A stretch of DNA of 64,000 bases from Paralvinella palmiformis. Lineage: Eukaryota; Annelida; Polychaeta; Terebellida; Alvinellidae. Position 1 is the stretch's first letter, and each line of letters starts with the position of its first letter. The notes beneath the pieces were generated by a model, which saw only the letters and a list, made by a program, of their open reading frames with translations, was not told the DNA's origin and did no database searches. The translations under genes were made by a program, and so were the position numbers. The stretch lies in contig JAODUP010000042.1 in the NCBI GenBank assembly GCA_025642065.1, positions 307,501 through 371,500 on the forward strand. Reading direction: 5' to 3'. Shown here one piece after another: positions 47,765-63,614 of this stretch.

Positions 47765-48486
47765 GTAAGTGTCGAGAGAGTACAAGGAGACAAATATTTA
47801 AAAATAAACTCGTGTATATATATATATGTTTTATAATTACAACGACAACAAAACTCATAAATCAGACCTTTTCCGGTAGATTGGGGAGAGGTGGGAGGAC
47901 TCAAGTTAGGCCGATGCTTTTGAGGATCTATTTTTAGCGAGGTATTCGCGAAGTTCATAAAAGAGGGGATTTGGAATTATGGAAGTGAAATGTGTGATTA
48001 CGATGTAAAAGGCGTTCAGACCTTGAATATATATGTTGATATTTATAAATGAAGTGTGTCACTGTGTGTGTGTCTTGCCATAGAGAGAGAGGTAGTGTGT
48101 GTGTGTGTGTGTGTGTGTGTGAGATTTATCGTTTGGCTGTGTCTAATGGTCAAACAGAAACGTTTAATTTTTATTGTTTATTAATGTTTTCTTGGAAAAA
48201 ATACTAATATATAATACTGGTCACATACACACACACAGAGACTCTCTCACACTCACATATACACAAAAGAAATTAAAAAAACTCTAGAACCAAATGGGGG
48301 GAGTTGTTTTTAAACTGTTCCTTATCTCTCTATCCACCTGTTTAGACATGTCTATATCATCCTATCTATCTATTTGTATCTTCGAATTTAATTTGATAAA
48401 CACATCTATATAGTCTAATGTTTATCATATAATATAGAGATAAATGGACATTCAGGTATTGTTTTGTTGTCTATAAATCTTTCTGT

Positions 48487-48517
<31 letters not shown>

Positions 48518-48657
48518 TCTTGTATATTGATCCCATTCTAAAATACTCTAAATATATTCCCCCATTCCTCAAACTCTTCACATAAAAATTCCATCCCATA
48601 GCCTCTCACAAATCTCCTTCATCAACAAGCATCCAACACGTCACATCTTGTCCAAAC

Positions 48658-48763
48658 CTAGCAACCGAACACCACTACTAAAGCCCCAAAACTAGCAACT
48701 AAAAACCACTACTGAAGCCCCCCCAAAACTAGCAACCAAACACCACTACTAAAGCCGCCAAAA
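48658..48763 (+). repeat. Three ~35-bp tandem units
   Basis: Units at 48658-48691, 48692-48728 and 48729-48763 share ctagcaac--aa-accactac and aagcc-ccaaaa. Length differences come from the C run. Confidence 0.9.
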
Positions 48764-50833
48764 CAACAAAAAATCTCTCCATTTTCACACCAAATCGCCA
48801 TCTCGGGGCAATTTTCTACACAAATCTCAGAAAAAAATGGCTGCCCACTATTGGACTGGTCAGCCTATTTTGCTAACTACTTTATTGACCGATAGGGGGC
48901 ATTACTGGGCAGCGAGTGACCAGTGGCCAGTTCGTCTCTCTCACACACAGACACACTCTCTGTCTCTAGGCTGCTGGCTGACCGCTCTCACTCTTGGGTG
49001 GCTATGGGTGTTGGTGTTGGGTGCCGCAGGGCAGGGGTTGGGTGTTGTGAGGCTGACCTCCCAGATTGACTTTGTCTGACCCCTTGTAGGGGTGACCATC
49101 ATGTGACCTGTCGAATTTTGAATGAAAAAAAGGGGAAATATCTGTTTGGTGACGTGTTGATGACGTCAGAGGGGTTCTAGTTTGAGAAGCATTGTTGCAT
49201 TTTGGGGGACGGGTGAGAGGCGTTTTATGGAGATACTGTGATTGTGTGTGTATGTGTGTGTAGGTCAGAAGAATGGCAAATCTTGAAAACAACATGTGAA
49301 CGATTCATCATGTAACACTCTGAGATTGATGTATAATATCGCGCCAGTCGCTCTTAAAATCAAATTACGTATACAGTTGTAGTGACTGAATGTAACATGC
49401 CCCAGTCCTGTAAACAACGTGTGTGTGTTAATATCAGATGTAATAGATCATACAACTATATGTCGTGACAGTTCAACGCTGGGTTGTGATTTTATATATA
49501 TATATATATATATAAATTCGTACATATGTTGTAAACACGCAATCAAGAATTTATAGTTGCAATTATATATGTGTGTGTGTGTGTGTGTGGTAAAGAAAGA
49601 GACAAACATAAACCTATTGTCTTTTTCCGATCTTCTATATAAACACAATTTAGCACAAACATATCTAATAATTAACAGACCTACCGCAGTTTACCCGGGA
49701 ATAAAATGATAGAACACATCTCAAGTATTTAAACAGAATCAGATTTTATTGTCCTCTTTGAACCTGTTCCAGGTATAAATTCCTCGATCGTTTCCGGGTG
49801 ATAAAATGGTTGATTAAACGGCAATTGGCGAAATTTTATTGTACTGTCTGTCCACCTTTTGATATTTGAAGTTTGCTTTATGAATAAACATTTATGGGGC
49901 ATAGAAATTAAATTTTTGAGTATTCTGCCCGATCAGTGTCGCTTCTCGTGTTGAATCTGACGAACTATATAAATATATATATATATATATATCATTATTT
50001 AGATGTTTGTTTGTTTAACTGACTTTATGCTAATTAGTTTCCTTGTTTGAAGTTGCCCCGCCCGGGATCGTTTCTGTAAACAATATTGATGTCTCTTGTC
50101 TTGTTTTGCTCGTAAGATCCTAAACGGAAGATTGTATCACTTACAGTAATACATTTATTACATATTTATCACTTTTTGGAACTTTGATGAATGGCGTACC
50201 TATACGGCAAGGGACTCTCCGTTCCGGATATACTTACGGGAACGCGACTCTATCAATCGGGATCAGAACCGAGTCGATTTACTTGTAATAAAATCGTAAT
50301 TTTCCCGGTATAACGGCCGCCCGGGGAACCTCGTTTCCGGCCTCATGCGATTTACAGGCCGCACAGCGTACACAATTGAGAGTGCAGGATCCAGAACGGG
50401 ATATCTGTGGAGAAAAAGGCATCTAGTGTTCACCTATTTACCACCCTGAGCTATATCGCTTGCGGACTCCCCCCCCCCCACTGGGCAATGTTTATACATT
50501 AGCTACTCTCATACCAGTACTGTGGACACTGTACGCTGCTGGCCTGCACTGTACGCTTCATATCTATGATCCTGATAGGTTGGCCGGAGTACAGGAGTTT
50601 TGCCAACACCTGTTCCCGTTTTCCGGATCATTCACAATACAACAAGCCTTAACCGGCTGCATAAAACAATGTTCTCTATTGGTTGATTATACTTGTGTTT
50701 AAAGCTTTGGTATGGGTGTGCACGCACGTATGTGTGCGTGCATGTCCGTGTGTGTGTGTAGGGACTAATTGCCTCTTACTAAGTACATTTGATAAATTAC
50801 ACATTGAGGTGCTAGCGCATAGACAAACATACA

Positions 50834-50892
<59 letters not shown>

Positions 50893-51420
50893 TTTAGTTT
50901 AAATTAGTCCAAACCACACCGTTATAATTAGCCAAGTTATTATAAAAGGCTTCGTCAACGAGAGACAATTTTAATTATTTCAAACTGTTCAGTAAACGAC
51001 CATTGTCGTTGGTGTAATGGTGCTAGAGGTGTAAGGATTCACATTAACCTAGTGAGACATTAATGGACATCAACTGGCACACACACACACTGGTTATCTA
51101 TAGATATGTCAGTTGAGGTAGAAATAAAGAAGATTTAATTTTACCTGAGGGCTAGAAGAAATGTTTTATATTGGAGGCACACTTGTACACATGGCCATAA
51201 AGAAGCACACACGCACATATATATATATATATTACATAGTTATATAGAAATTTAAGACTATATATTGCTAATTTTCGGTGGGTGGTACAAGGAGTGTCGG
51301 GATTTCAGCGATCCAGTTATCGGGTGAGCAGATCCCGAAGTGATGGGCAAGATATCGGGGAGTCCATTCAAGTCTATCTATCTATCTGTCTATTCATCTG
51401 CCTCTTTGGAACGACCCCCC

Positions 51421-51488
<68 letters not shown>
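51421..51488. repeat. TA-TG-GA compound microsatellite
   Basis: A TA run, then TG, then GA without linkers. Similar compound arrays in this intron are 50833-50884 (TA-GA), 53190-53240 (TA-TG) and 53833-53881 (CA-TA). Confidence 0.95.
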
Positions 51489-53189
51489 AACTCCTATGTC
51501 AGCGAGATGTCACGATAATGACCGTTCACACTCACTCGAAGGTACCTCTGATATCCATATAATCACCCGGACCGTCAAACAAGCCTCCCCCCACCATCAC
51601 CAAGAACCGACTCGTCCACACAAAACATTCTTTTTTCTCATCCGCCGAAGCCTCACCGACCAGCATCAACAAAAGGTCGCCATTCAGATGGCCAACAGTC
51701 ATTAACTACAAAGCCTGGCCAGAGATCTTTCGTGCAAAAAACACACCTGACACTAGGCGGCCATCTTTGTTAATGACTTTACGACATTCACGCCGACAAC
51801 ATGGCCGCTGGCGGTGCGCGGTCTGTCCAGTCAGCGTCTAGCCAAAAGCATGGCATTATTATGGAATTACTACTGACATTTATCGACTTCTCACCTGATT
51901 CCATAAAGTTATAATTTATTCCGCGCCGATCTAGGTGTCCGCCGTCGGTCAGAAGGTATCGTCTGCTCGCCGCCACCCACAGAAAAGTCCCGCCACATTT
52001 CTAATGCAGTTCTCTTTTAACTATTTATCGCAATTATACGGAAAACGGGGCAAATATATCTATAATTATAGTAATAGACAATTATTTTATTTCTTGTTAT
52101 AATATTTTGCCCGATATTTGTTCATTCTACTTGGCATGAAGGAAAGGGGGGGGGGTGCTATTTCGGTGATATTTCGCGCCAAAATCTCTCTCCGTGTCAT
52201 TCACCTCGTCAGCCATTTTCAAGGTAAAACTCATTAATTTTATTCCCATCCATTAGCGTCCGATTGTCACACAATACGAACTCTTAACCGTTGTACGGTA
52301 CAGCTGGTCAGTGCGCAGAATCGAAGATGACGTCATCCGCCGAACAAAGACTCGTTCGTGGCCCGGTCCAGTTTCGTCATTGCTGGCCGCCCACAAGAAG
52401 CCCACCGTCCACCCAGCTGGACCACAATCGTCTGCTCGAGGTTTTTGACCAACAAACTCTGATATTTTCCCAACAAATCCTAGACCTGGGAGATGGAGTT
52501 TGTTTTATTTGGTATCTGGGGGTAGGGGGATTTATGCTTGAATCTTGGTGCGATGGAGGGAAGAATTGATCTGAGGGAGTTTGTCTGGGAGGGAGGGGGG
52601 GGGTTTGGGAGTGGGTGGGACATTTTATCGGGTGCCCTGTTCTTAATGTGTGCCTGGGTTAAGGAGTTGCTCGCTTGGTTACCTACTGAACCATCGGTGG
52701 GGAAGTGATACTGTGTGTGTGTGTGTGTGTTGTTATAGAAACCAAGACTTTAGAGGGGGGGGGGTTTAGATCACCACCCAAACCCCCCCCCCCAACTTGT
52801 TTTCGGATCCCCCATATCTTTAGCCAGCTCGTTGACCATTTACACCGAACTGACTGAGTACTGATCGTGAACGGCCGATAATGTGCCCTCTGGTGACCTC
52901 TGTGTAGGATTGCCCCCACGCCGGCCAGTACCTCTGATCTCTTGACACACATTCGCCGCGACCACCCCTTGACCCCTGACCCACCTTTCAACGAACCGCG
53001 CCTGACCAATCAACGACGAGGTCTCGATTCTAACGAACCTTAGCTCCGCCCTTTATTAACTGCCGTGTTATTGATGTCAAATCAAATATAAATACTCTGA
53101 TATTACCCTGATGATATAGCGATATTATCATAATTACGTCATAAAATCCTGTCAATCAATGACAGCTAAACATGGAATTATATCCATAG

Positions 53190-53232
<43 letters not shown>

Positions 53233-53832
53233 TTGTGTGTGAATTTGGTAAAAATTACATACACATATCCTATTCTCATGAATTAATGCAACAGATTGTA
53301 ATCACATACGACACACCTGATGATAGGCAATAACCTCTGCCAATATTGATTTGTGTCAATAACCTATAAGTTAGCTCATACATACACATTGACACAACAT
53401 ATGGCTGGGTGCAATAAAAAACTCACCCTGGCTTACCCTCACTGTCAACGAATATCTATGCTTGGTGATCAATAGTTAGTATATTGTATCTGCTATTTGT
53501 GACCGGAGTGTGTGGGGGTCATCTGGGGTTATCGGCGATATTTTTCGGTGTCAAACACACATGGCGATGTGAGACTTCTATAGATCTACGTACTTTGTCT
53601 TTCTCTTTCGTACGTTAGAATAGGTTAGGGTGTGATATGTGATGAGGTGATTGACACTTGTTGTAGAGCGTGTGTGTGTGGCTGTATTTTTGTTTGTGTT
53701 ATAATTTATAAATCTGATTTAAAATATGATATATTCGACTATCTTAATTGTTGATCCTGCCCAACTAGTTTTACTGTAATTGTAATATCAGTGTAATTAA
53801 GTATAAAGAATTTTATCAATAAAACAGCATTT

Positions 53833-53882
<50 letters not shown>

Positions 53883-54017
53883 CATTTTCAAAGATGGAGA
53901 CGAACTAATTATATATTCTGATATTATTCCGTAAGATACAATGTTGTATATAAACCAGAGTTTTGTGTTTGACTTCCTCTGGGAGTCTACTTGTTATAAT
54001 TCATAATTAGAGCTTGA

Positions 54018-54049
<32 letters not shown>

Positions 54050-54135
54050 GAGGCAGTATTATAGTGTGAGTGAATCACGGAGTAGATTGGTAAATCAATA
54101 AGTGGATTCGGGTATCAATGAGTGGATTATTTACA

Positions 54136-54184
<49 letters not shown>

Positions 54185-54289
54185 CTATCTATTGGAATCT
54201 TCAGTGACAGACTGAGTGTTAATCATTTTAGTTTGGCGCCTAGTGTACTCTTATTGTGTCTAGTGCATAATAGCCTGGTTATAGTGGCG

Positions 54290-54690
54290 TGTAACGGACA
54301 GACACACACACATACATACACGCACACACTACTGATCCACAACAACACACACGCACGCGCGCGCGCTGACCTCATAAACAACAACACACACAGACACTCT
54401 GACCCCAACAACACACACTAACATATAAACCACACATAAACTCAGATAAGCACACACATACACACATTTTCAATATCTATCTTACCATAGACAGACACAC
54501 GCGCGCGCTTACCCCCAAATACACGCACATACACACTGATCCCAACAACACACACGAAGTGACTTCAACAACACACACAGACACGCACTCACACTGACCC
54601 CCAATAACAACAATACATACACACACACTGACCCCAACAACACATACACACAAACTAAACTCAAATGTGCACAAATGCACACATTCCCTC

Positions 54691-54720
<30 letters not shown>
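54290..54720. repeat. Long CA-rich repeat with ctgaccccaacaacacac units
   Basis: The phrase ctgaccccaa-aacacacac (variants ctgatcccaacaac, ctgacccccaataac) recurs about seven times among CA runs, with units of roughly 40-50 bp. Upstream at 54135-54192 are TC and ATCT runs. Confidence 0.85.
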
Positions 54721-54724
<4 letters not shown>

Positions 54725-55620
54725 CTGAGTGATCTCACCATATCGACGCCATGTTGCAATCAACACTGGCCATGCTCGGGGTCAAGGTCGGCGCTCCATT
54801 CAGCCATTGATCAACTGCTATCCAGAAATGAACTTGGCCGTGTACGCGTCCTATTTATGCGCTACAGTCCTGTCACGTGACCAGTTGAAGGACACAGACG
54901 ACGTCCTTACTCTATCAGTTCTATAGTTTATGACATCCTTCAGATCAGGGGAGGAGGTTCTACTGCAAGGCCATCTTTCCCGGAAGTGTACCCACAGGCA
55001 GGGGATAGACCCCCCCCCCCCCCCCCGACACAGATTCCTCCCCCATTTCTAACCTTTTCTCGTCATAATACATCCGGATAGATCAACTGTAGTCATTTGT
55101 AACATAATCAGCAGTAGATCTTCCCGGATCCCGAAGCCGACCTGGTTCTGTTTTGGTGTCTCGTGGGGGGGGGGGTCTTTTGGGTTTTAGCCTCGAGGCG
55201 GATCCTATCATGAGGATTGTCAGAGTTTTTTAATTATATCGTCATACTACAGGGGTGTTAATTCATGAACTTATTTCTAATTGTTTCTAAAAGTTGATGG
55301 GTAGATATGTACATAGTTAGATAAGATAAGAGAGAAAGAGCGAGTGTGTGTGTGTGTGTGTGTGTGTGTGAGTGTGTGTCCTCGAGCTGAACGGAATTGA
55401 TGACACGAAATAGATAAATTATCCAATGACGATGATAAAATGATAACGCTGATGATTATGATGACGGATGACTTCATCCACATGAACCCGATCCTCCCCC
55501 TACCCTCAACCCCCCCACCCCACTATCCTAACCCCGGTGCTTATCTCATCATATCTACAAACGACAACTGGCCACGTGCCACACATAATATAGCCATAGA
55601 TGTTTATAGTATTTCCTGCC

Positions 55621-55658
<38 letters not shown>

Positions 55659-56304
55659 CACCCCCCCCCCGCTCCCCGTCCAACTGGCACCAGACAAACC
55701 CATTATTAACAATAAATATTACGAGTCATTATGGAACGGGAATGAAAATAATTATCTAGCATTTAGCTGTCATATTTCATAACTTTGATAATTAATATCG
55801 ACGTCCTCTTTATTTAGAACACGCAGATGATAAGCGGCTAGGCTTTGTTTTAAGAACACCTGAGGGCCTGGAAGTGGTAGTTGTTTACGAATATATTGTT
55901 TGATAATTATAGGTGTAAATGGGCCATTCTTTAATTAATCTCTTCTTATCTATCGGTTTTCCTTGTTTCGGGGTGGGAGGGGGACCCCCCAGTTTGGGGT
56001 AATAACCATCATTTTATCTGTAGTGTTTTGTGGTAGTTTCGCGCTCAATTTTTACTCAGCCAGGTTATTGGTCTGCAATCTTTTTAAAGACGATGCTTGT
56101 CCGAACTTACTGTAAGGATTGGTAGATAACTCATCCTCCTTTTGCGAGTGTGTGTGTGTGTGTGTGTTTGTGTGTAGGCGCCGGCTCAGAGAAACAATTC
56201 CATTTCTGTATACGTCTTCCGCACCGTTCATTCTACACGTTGATATCGAACCTAGACCATCAAAAGAGATTAATATTATTGACAGGTGTTAATCATATTT
56301 CACG

Positions 56305-56912
<608 letters not shown>

Positions 56913-57140
56913 CCACCGGGCGGCGCCACTGGTCGCCGTCCGGATCGCGTTTCGTCCGGATCTCTGGATCGGAGGAGGATTGATATCGTCGGAGCAACTT
57001 GTGCGTGCACAATTGTAAACACACTCAGGTCACGTGGACACTCAGAGAATGTTGTTATGAGGTTTAAAAATTTATAATACTGCTATGCATCAACTGGTTT
57101 TCTGGTATTTTTGTAAGTTTTTAAAATATTTTGATGCAAT

Positions 57141-57141
<1 letters not shown>

Positions 57142-57181
<40 letters not shown>
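57142..57181. repeat. TA array in Lox5 3' flank
   Basis: Forty bases of pure AT alternation beginning 230 bp after the Lox5 stop codon; it would lie in the 3' UTR if that reaches the ATTAAA at 57314. Confidence 0.95.
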
Positions 57182-57187
<6 letters not shown>

Positions 57188-59649
57188 TGTTGAAAACAAT
57201 TCCTGCCCATGTTAACCATTCGCCTTGCCTACGCGGCAGCCATCTTTGATACACAGGTATGTGCTACGTAACCGGGCTAGTGCGTGACGTAGTGCACATT
57301 TCTGCTCAACTGAATTAAACCTAGCCACATGGCCAAATATTATTATTATTATTTTATTGGGGTCATCTCAGGGATACGACTTGTTTCTTGGTTTAGCTGT
57401 TGTACAAAGTCACTTCGTGTGCAGAAATCATTATATATCGTGTGTTTAGGCGTGCTTGCGAGCGTGTCTGTGCTTCCTACGAATCATCGAAACCGACTTC
57501 CGATTGTCTGTCGGCCAATCAGAGGTGGGGGTTGCGTTTGACTCAATCGAAGCTTCATCCGACGTGCTTGCGTGCATGATTGTTGGTGTGCATGCAGCAT
57601 CCGATTTAAAAAGTCCCGGTTCCCGTTGAGCCATTTAGTTGTAACCTAGTATTGGTTTTTAGACATTCGTGTATCTGCTCATCTGTAACAGGCTATCTGT
57701 AACATTCGGTATGTACACAATCTAAAATCTATCTGTAACAGACGATAGGTAACACTTACTAATCTCGTCGGCAAATGATCCGAAAGATTGCATTATTTTT
57801 AACATTTCATCCAAATTCCGATATCATTAACTTGGCAGTTCCATCTGGATCATTTGAAACACAGTACCCCCATCTACAGTAACCCATCTGTTGTGAAACA
57901 TCAATAACCTTTACAATTCCCGGATAGAAAACCTCATCTGTAACCTGGCTTCAGGATCTTCCTCCTCATCTGTCAGAGCGCATTCGTTGCCTCACTTAGG
58001 CAATCGTTCCAATGAATCTCCAGCGGCAACAGTTAGATGTAATAGCGCTGTAGCTTGTTGTACATTTGTACATGTGTACATGTCATTGGTGTAGCCTTAG
58101 TTGTACATAGGTTCGTTGTATCGCCACTGTCGAGGCGTGGGCCGGATCCGGAAGGTTTCTCCAGACCGGCCATCAGCCAGAACGGCCGAGCCCCGTTCGT
58201 CTGAGAGCTCTGAGAATGAATGTGTCCGGATCTCAGAGACACGTGACTTGTAACGGTGGATCTGATTGGCTGTGGCGAGATGACGACGCTGTAAATGTCA
58301 TTTGGTCTAACTTATTTTCTCGATCAGTCGATTTTGCACGATTCGTTTCCGGATAAGGAAACACCTGAGGTGTACTTAAAACTGGAAAAAAAACAAAACA
58401 GGATCCAACATCTCTCCCAACTGGACCACCCACACCATCAACATCTACTTCCAAACATACACCCCCTCATCTCGTCTAAGATGCGTCTTGGCAGTAGACT
58501 GTAGACCTGAAAGATAAGTAACAATCATCCCACCCCCCATCGACGCCTCCGTATGTAAATATGTGCTTTTAATTGTTTGTTTGTACTTAATTAAGTATAT
58601 TTGTGTACAATCGAACACATCTCTGGGATACTGTATGTTGTTCTGATTGAAAGTACTTATTAATGTTCGTAGCAATTGTGGTCTATGATGTTACTTGTAA
58701 TACAAGAGTGATATATATATATATATATATATATATCAAACTGTGTTATATGAGGGCTGTACCAGATTTTCCTATTCCGTTGCTCACAGAATTTCGTAAT
58801 TAGCACATTTTTGATGGCCGAAAGATAAAAGCCGTGCCAATTAATCGTTTTGATGTTGGCACCCAATTGAATGTATTTTTTTCTAGCTGGCTATATATAT
58901 TACAGCAACATCGACCAATTCAATGGCAGCAATGTAAGCGTTCGACTTTTGTGTCATCCAGCGAACCCGTGTCGCCTCTGCTCTACCGTAGTGGATGTTA
59001 ACTGCGAAAATATGTGGGTGATTTCAATATTTTAATAAAAAATGTTTTTGCGAAATGTAACCGAATTAGTCGCTTATCGCGGTGTATGTTCGTCGCCCGT
59101 GTCTCATCCGTGTATTTTGAATCCGTCACTGATCCGGATGACACGAGGGAACAAATAGATGTATCTCAGGTTGGGATGTTTACTGTCTCCGGTATTCTGA
59201 TGGACGCGTTCCGTTTATGTGTATTGATATCACTCAATGATAATCAGGTGTGTTACGTACCTGCGTGTCATGACCGTCTGTCTGTACGAGCATGGATCGC
59301 TGTGGGTGTGTTCGCGTGTCTGCCGTGTGTCTGTAACGTCACACAAACACTACTACGAGTCCAATGTATTATGTTTACTGTTTGTGCGAAGATCCTTGCA
59401 AATAAATTATGCAAATCGATGAATGGTACATCAAGAGTTGTTGTCACTGCTAGTGTGTGTGTGTGTGGATGCCTGTTCTAGCCGTCGTTGAGAACGCATA
59501 CAAAAACCAGAATAATAATTACAACATCCTACGTTTCATGAGTATATTTCTAGGATAGTAAATTTTTATTGGAAATTTAATAATATCTGAATCTTATGAC
59601 GTGTTTTTGGTAAATATTGGTGTGTGCTCTTGGGCTAATTCCTGAAAAC

Positions 59650-59684
<35 letters not shown>

Positions 59685-61439
59685 GATAATAAATATCAAG
59701 GTCGAATTGATGACACCTCAGAAATGATCTTAAAATATGTTTAATTCTAGCTCATGATAGTTGGCAATATTACTTCGTCCATAGCTAAACTAGTAATCGA
59801 CGTGCTATCAACGTCTAGAGGTCACAGGGTCATAAAAGGGCCATGACTTAAACGGAAAATAGTTCAGGTAAGATTATACCAGAAACGGTTTAGAAATGAT
59901 ACGACCTCGTACCAGCATCTCTAGTACAAGTATCCAGATTGGGATGATAGCCAGTTTTGTTCCCTTCATGTCAATAGACAGTGTAGTGTGTACGAGCCAG
60001 ATGTTTCAAAGCGCCTCCGGCCAGTGCCGTTTGATCCCGATGTAAAGAAAGTGTACTATGAAGCTGGATCGGGATTGAAACCGTCTAGATTGGCCAGTGA
60101 CGACTTCCCAAAGCTATCTTCGTTAGCCACAGCCAACAGAGAAGCACACCTGACGACTATCATTGTGTGTGTGTGTGTGTTGGGGTATTTTAACACAATA
60201 CACGGCTTGCTGTCTGTCAAACCGTGAGGTCGTCGGCACACAGTGATTAATGACGTCACGGCGTGACCAACGGCCATATTTCGTCGCGGAGTTAAACCAA
60301 GATTCGGCCTTCATTTACTGTTATATATTACAAACACATAATGAAGTATAACACACGCACACACAGACGGGTACACACACGCACACAGTTTGGCAAAACA
60401 TGATGCGAAAATGTTCCCAATAATTTGGTATCGAAAATAAATTGGCTACAAAGTAACCGGATATCCACAAACAATGCCACAAATGTAAACAACCATAAAT
60501 AAATAAAATATTAATCTATATTAGCGGTTGACAATGGTCTGTCTGTCTGTGTGTCGGACGCATCACAACCAAAGTTCGATTCGTCTCCGAAGTGATGGGT
60601 TCATGTGTTATTCTAATTGAACCGGCGGGCCTGCTTTGGTAATTAATTACCGGGCCTTGTTGATACAGGTATTCACGTATTGATGCTAAATTAACGCGAT
60701 CAAACAAACACCTGTAACAGCGATGACCTCTGACAAGGTGAAACCGGTGCCTCGCCAACAAGGACACGCCCGTAATAAGCAGGTGTGCCATATTGAATGG
60801 ACACGAGCGCGCACAGATTCAATAACTTCTGGAAATGATTAAATACGTACCGGCACCACCCCCTCTATCAATTTCCCCCCCCCCTCCTCTCGCGCGGGTC
60901 CCCCGTTCGCAAATAGCCAGTGCAAATATTGTCGAAATTAATAAATATTATTAAATTTTTCTTTGATTTGGGATGGACATCTCCCCCTCCAGGCATCATA
61001 TTAGTCGTATAGCTGACATTCCTTATTGACTTTCGGGCTAAGAGTTTGTGTACTCGGCGAGGGGGGTGCCCGAGGGGTTGGCTGAGTTGATAATGGCTTA
61101 TGATGAAAGCGGCACGTTTGTTTTTCTAGCCGAGATCACGTGTAACAACGAGCGCCATGTTTGATGACGTATATACGTCTGATAGCTTTCTACTTTATCG
61201 TTGTCGCTGGCGCTTAAAATCGTCCTCATTGCGTCATTAATATGGCGACGTGAGACATAAATTGGTGTAGCATGTCTTGGATGAAATATCAATGATTGTT
61301 TGTGTGTCTATATATATATATATATGTGTATGCGTGTGTGTGTGTGTGTATGTCTGTGTTACATGTCTAGACACGTGTCTACTATGCCGACAGTAATAAC
61401 GGATGTACCGTTATATCGTCGTATAAACTAGGTTCGAAC

Positions 61440-61870
61440 CGGAAATCGTTCACGTACCGGTCTGTAGCCGACGTCGTATAACGCAGCCGCGGCGATGATT
61501 GACGCATCACCGGAACCGAAGCGCTAAGCGCCGATTTTTGCGCATGCCGCAATCCGCATTCGGCGCATGCGTCGCTCTGTTTTGTCTTACTTCCAGAGAG
61601 AGGACGCGCATAACATCACACGCGAACGGGTTTTTGCCTCTTACGATAATGAAGAAAAGCCATTTCCCGTGATTACCACCGCTCGCGTCCTCGTTTCAAG
61701 GTCACGGCGAGCGGGGAGACCAATGTACGCCTACTCGTGGCGCCGGAAATGACCGATTAGCTTATACGATTGTTCCCCGAGCAAATCGACTCGTCCAATC
61801 AGAGCCATTGGCGCGCGGATGATGTCCGAAAGTGGACGAAATGGCCGGACACCATCCGGAGTTCAACTGA
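61440..61870. promoter_or_regulatory. CpG-rich island with NRF-1-like sites
   Basis: CpG-dense DNA includes two close gcgcatg(c)cg words (near 61540 and 61562), a gcgctaagcgcc palindrome (61521-61532), a CCAAT box near 61796 and repeated tccgga. No transcript is recognisable; a 61-codon frame starting inside it (61567-61752) is not convincing. It may be a promoter or enhancer in the Lox5-Hox5 gap. Confidence 0.35.
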
Positions 61871-62399
61871 TCCGGACGGACGAAGATGTACGAAATTAGG
61901 GTGTTTCTTCTCCGTTCGCCGAACCGCCTCTTCTTCATGTATCTGGCATTTACAATACGACCTTGACATGTCAAGGTCGTGATAAGCGATCGATGTTTGG
62001 TTAGGAATGGGGCGGCACCACGCCCGACGGGGGGGGGGGGGTCACCGGTGGTGATCGTAGAATTGATTTATCAGTTTATCCCACTAGCATTAATTATATT
62101 TTGATATAAAATAGAATAGAACCACCCCCCACACACACGCACACATGCATGAGAGAAGGGATGCCGAACCATTACAGAATATCTTGAAAGATATTTTTTG
62201 TTTGTTTTGATCAATCGATTTCTCTATCGCTGTTCCTCGACAATAAATAAACATTGATGAGTAGATGCCGTGGGACAAGAATCACTCTTAAATGGGTATC
62301 TTAGAGGATTATTCGGGGTGGGGGTGTAGTAGGGAATGCTTTCTCTCTCCCTCCCTTTCTCTGCGTGCGTTTGTGCGTGCACGTGTGTGTGAGTGACCG

Positions 62400-62422
62400 A
62401 GTGAGGTATAGCGTGAGAGAGA

Positions 62423-62465
<43 letters not shown>

Positions 62466-62495
62466 TAGATAGATAGAGAACCATGAGTGTGTTTG

Positions 62496-62588
<93 letters not shown>

Positions 62589-62628
62589 GAGAGAGATAGA
62601 TAGATAGAGAACCATGAGTGTGTTTGTG

Positions 62629-62683
<55 letters not shown>

Positions 62684-62684
62684 C
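62400..62684. repeat. GA/TA array with duplicated 44-bp anchor
   Basis: Long GA and TA arrays contain two identical 44-bp anchors at 62456-62499 and 62587-62630 (ending gaaccatgagtgtgtttgtg then tt). Identity of the anchors shows a recent duplication of the whole GA-anchor-TA block. Confidence 0.95.
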
Positions 62685-63614
62685 TGTCCAATGACACCAA
62701 CTGTTACAGACTTATTTATTGACCTTATTATTCCCTGCTGTCTCTTCTGTCCATCACCTAAACTTAAAGCGTCCGTCCGGCGGTGTGTCTTTCCGAGCCC
62801 GAAAAATCAATCAATCACCTCTCTGACGGGAGACGGGACGGGACAAACAATAAATAGAAATTTGAAGTCGGAAAACCGAAAATGGGTTCTCTCTCTCTCT
62901 CTCTTTAGATCGTCACCAGAGGGTGTTATTAATCACTGTTGCGCAACGTAACAGCGTTACCGGCGCCTGAACCGGAAGTTATGTTGCCGATAATGATCGC
63001 CGAGTGAGCACGAACCACGCACCAATAGTTCGTTATTCACTTTCTCGTCACTAGATCGGTCTCACGTGCGCGCGTTAGGAGAGTCCCCCCACGCTACAGT
63101 GAAACTTGGACACGACGAGCCTCGATCAACCGACATCCTCCCAATCCGACATGTTAAACATAGAGAAACGTAGAGAGTATATCACTGTTTACGCTAAACG
63201 ATGCTATTGTCACCTTGTAAGCGATGTTCAACATACAGCCGCTAACGGGTGTACTTGCTGATAGCGATATACCGCCATCTTGTATCTTGTTTATATACAG
63301 GCAGATTGTATTTCTTACTTGATTGAAACTGAAGCGATCTATCAGGATTCTCTAACCCAATCTAATCTGTATCTATCGTGTGCGTTTGCCTCCTGGCTGG
63401 GATAGAAGTTGATATTACACGTTCTCGGATTCTCTGGTTGATGACGTTGTATAAGATAAAACTGTGTGACGTTTTGACCTGTTTACATAAACATAGACGC
63501 TAATTAATATAATGACCTACTAAAATTGTTTATAAAGATTATGGTCATTTGTTCTAACCTCTCCCTCTCTCTCTCTCTCTCTCTATTCCTAAACCCCTGG
63601 CCCTCTCGCGTACT

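Noticed and set aside
59014..59481. 155-codon open frame after Lox5
   Set aside because: No domain, no splice context and a low-complexity C-rich end derived from a TG repeat; a stop-free run of this size is not surprising in 64 kb.
59824..59830. ACAGGGT miR-10 seed match downstream of Lox5
   Set aside because: It lies 2.9 kb past the stop codon beyond plausible polyadenylation words, so it cannot be assigned to the Lox5 3' UTR; single 7-base matches are common.
61430..61441. B-box-like ggttcgaacc
   Set aside because: No A-box, acceptor stem or anticodon arm can be placed around it, so it is neither a tRNA nor a clear SINE head.
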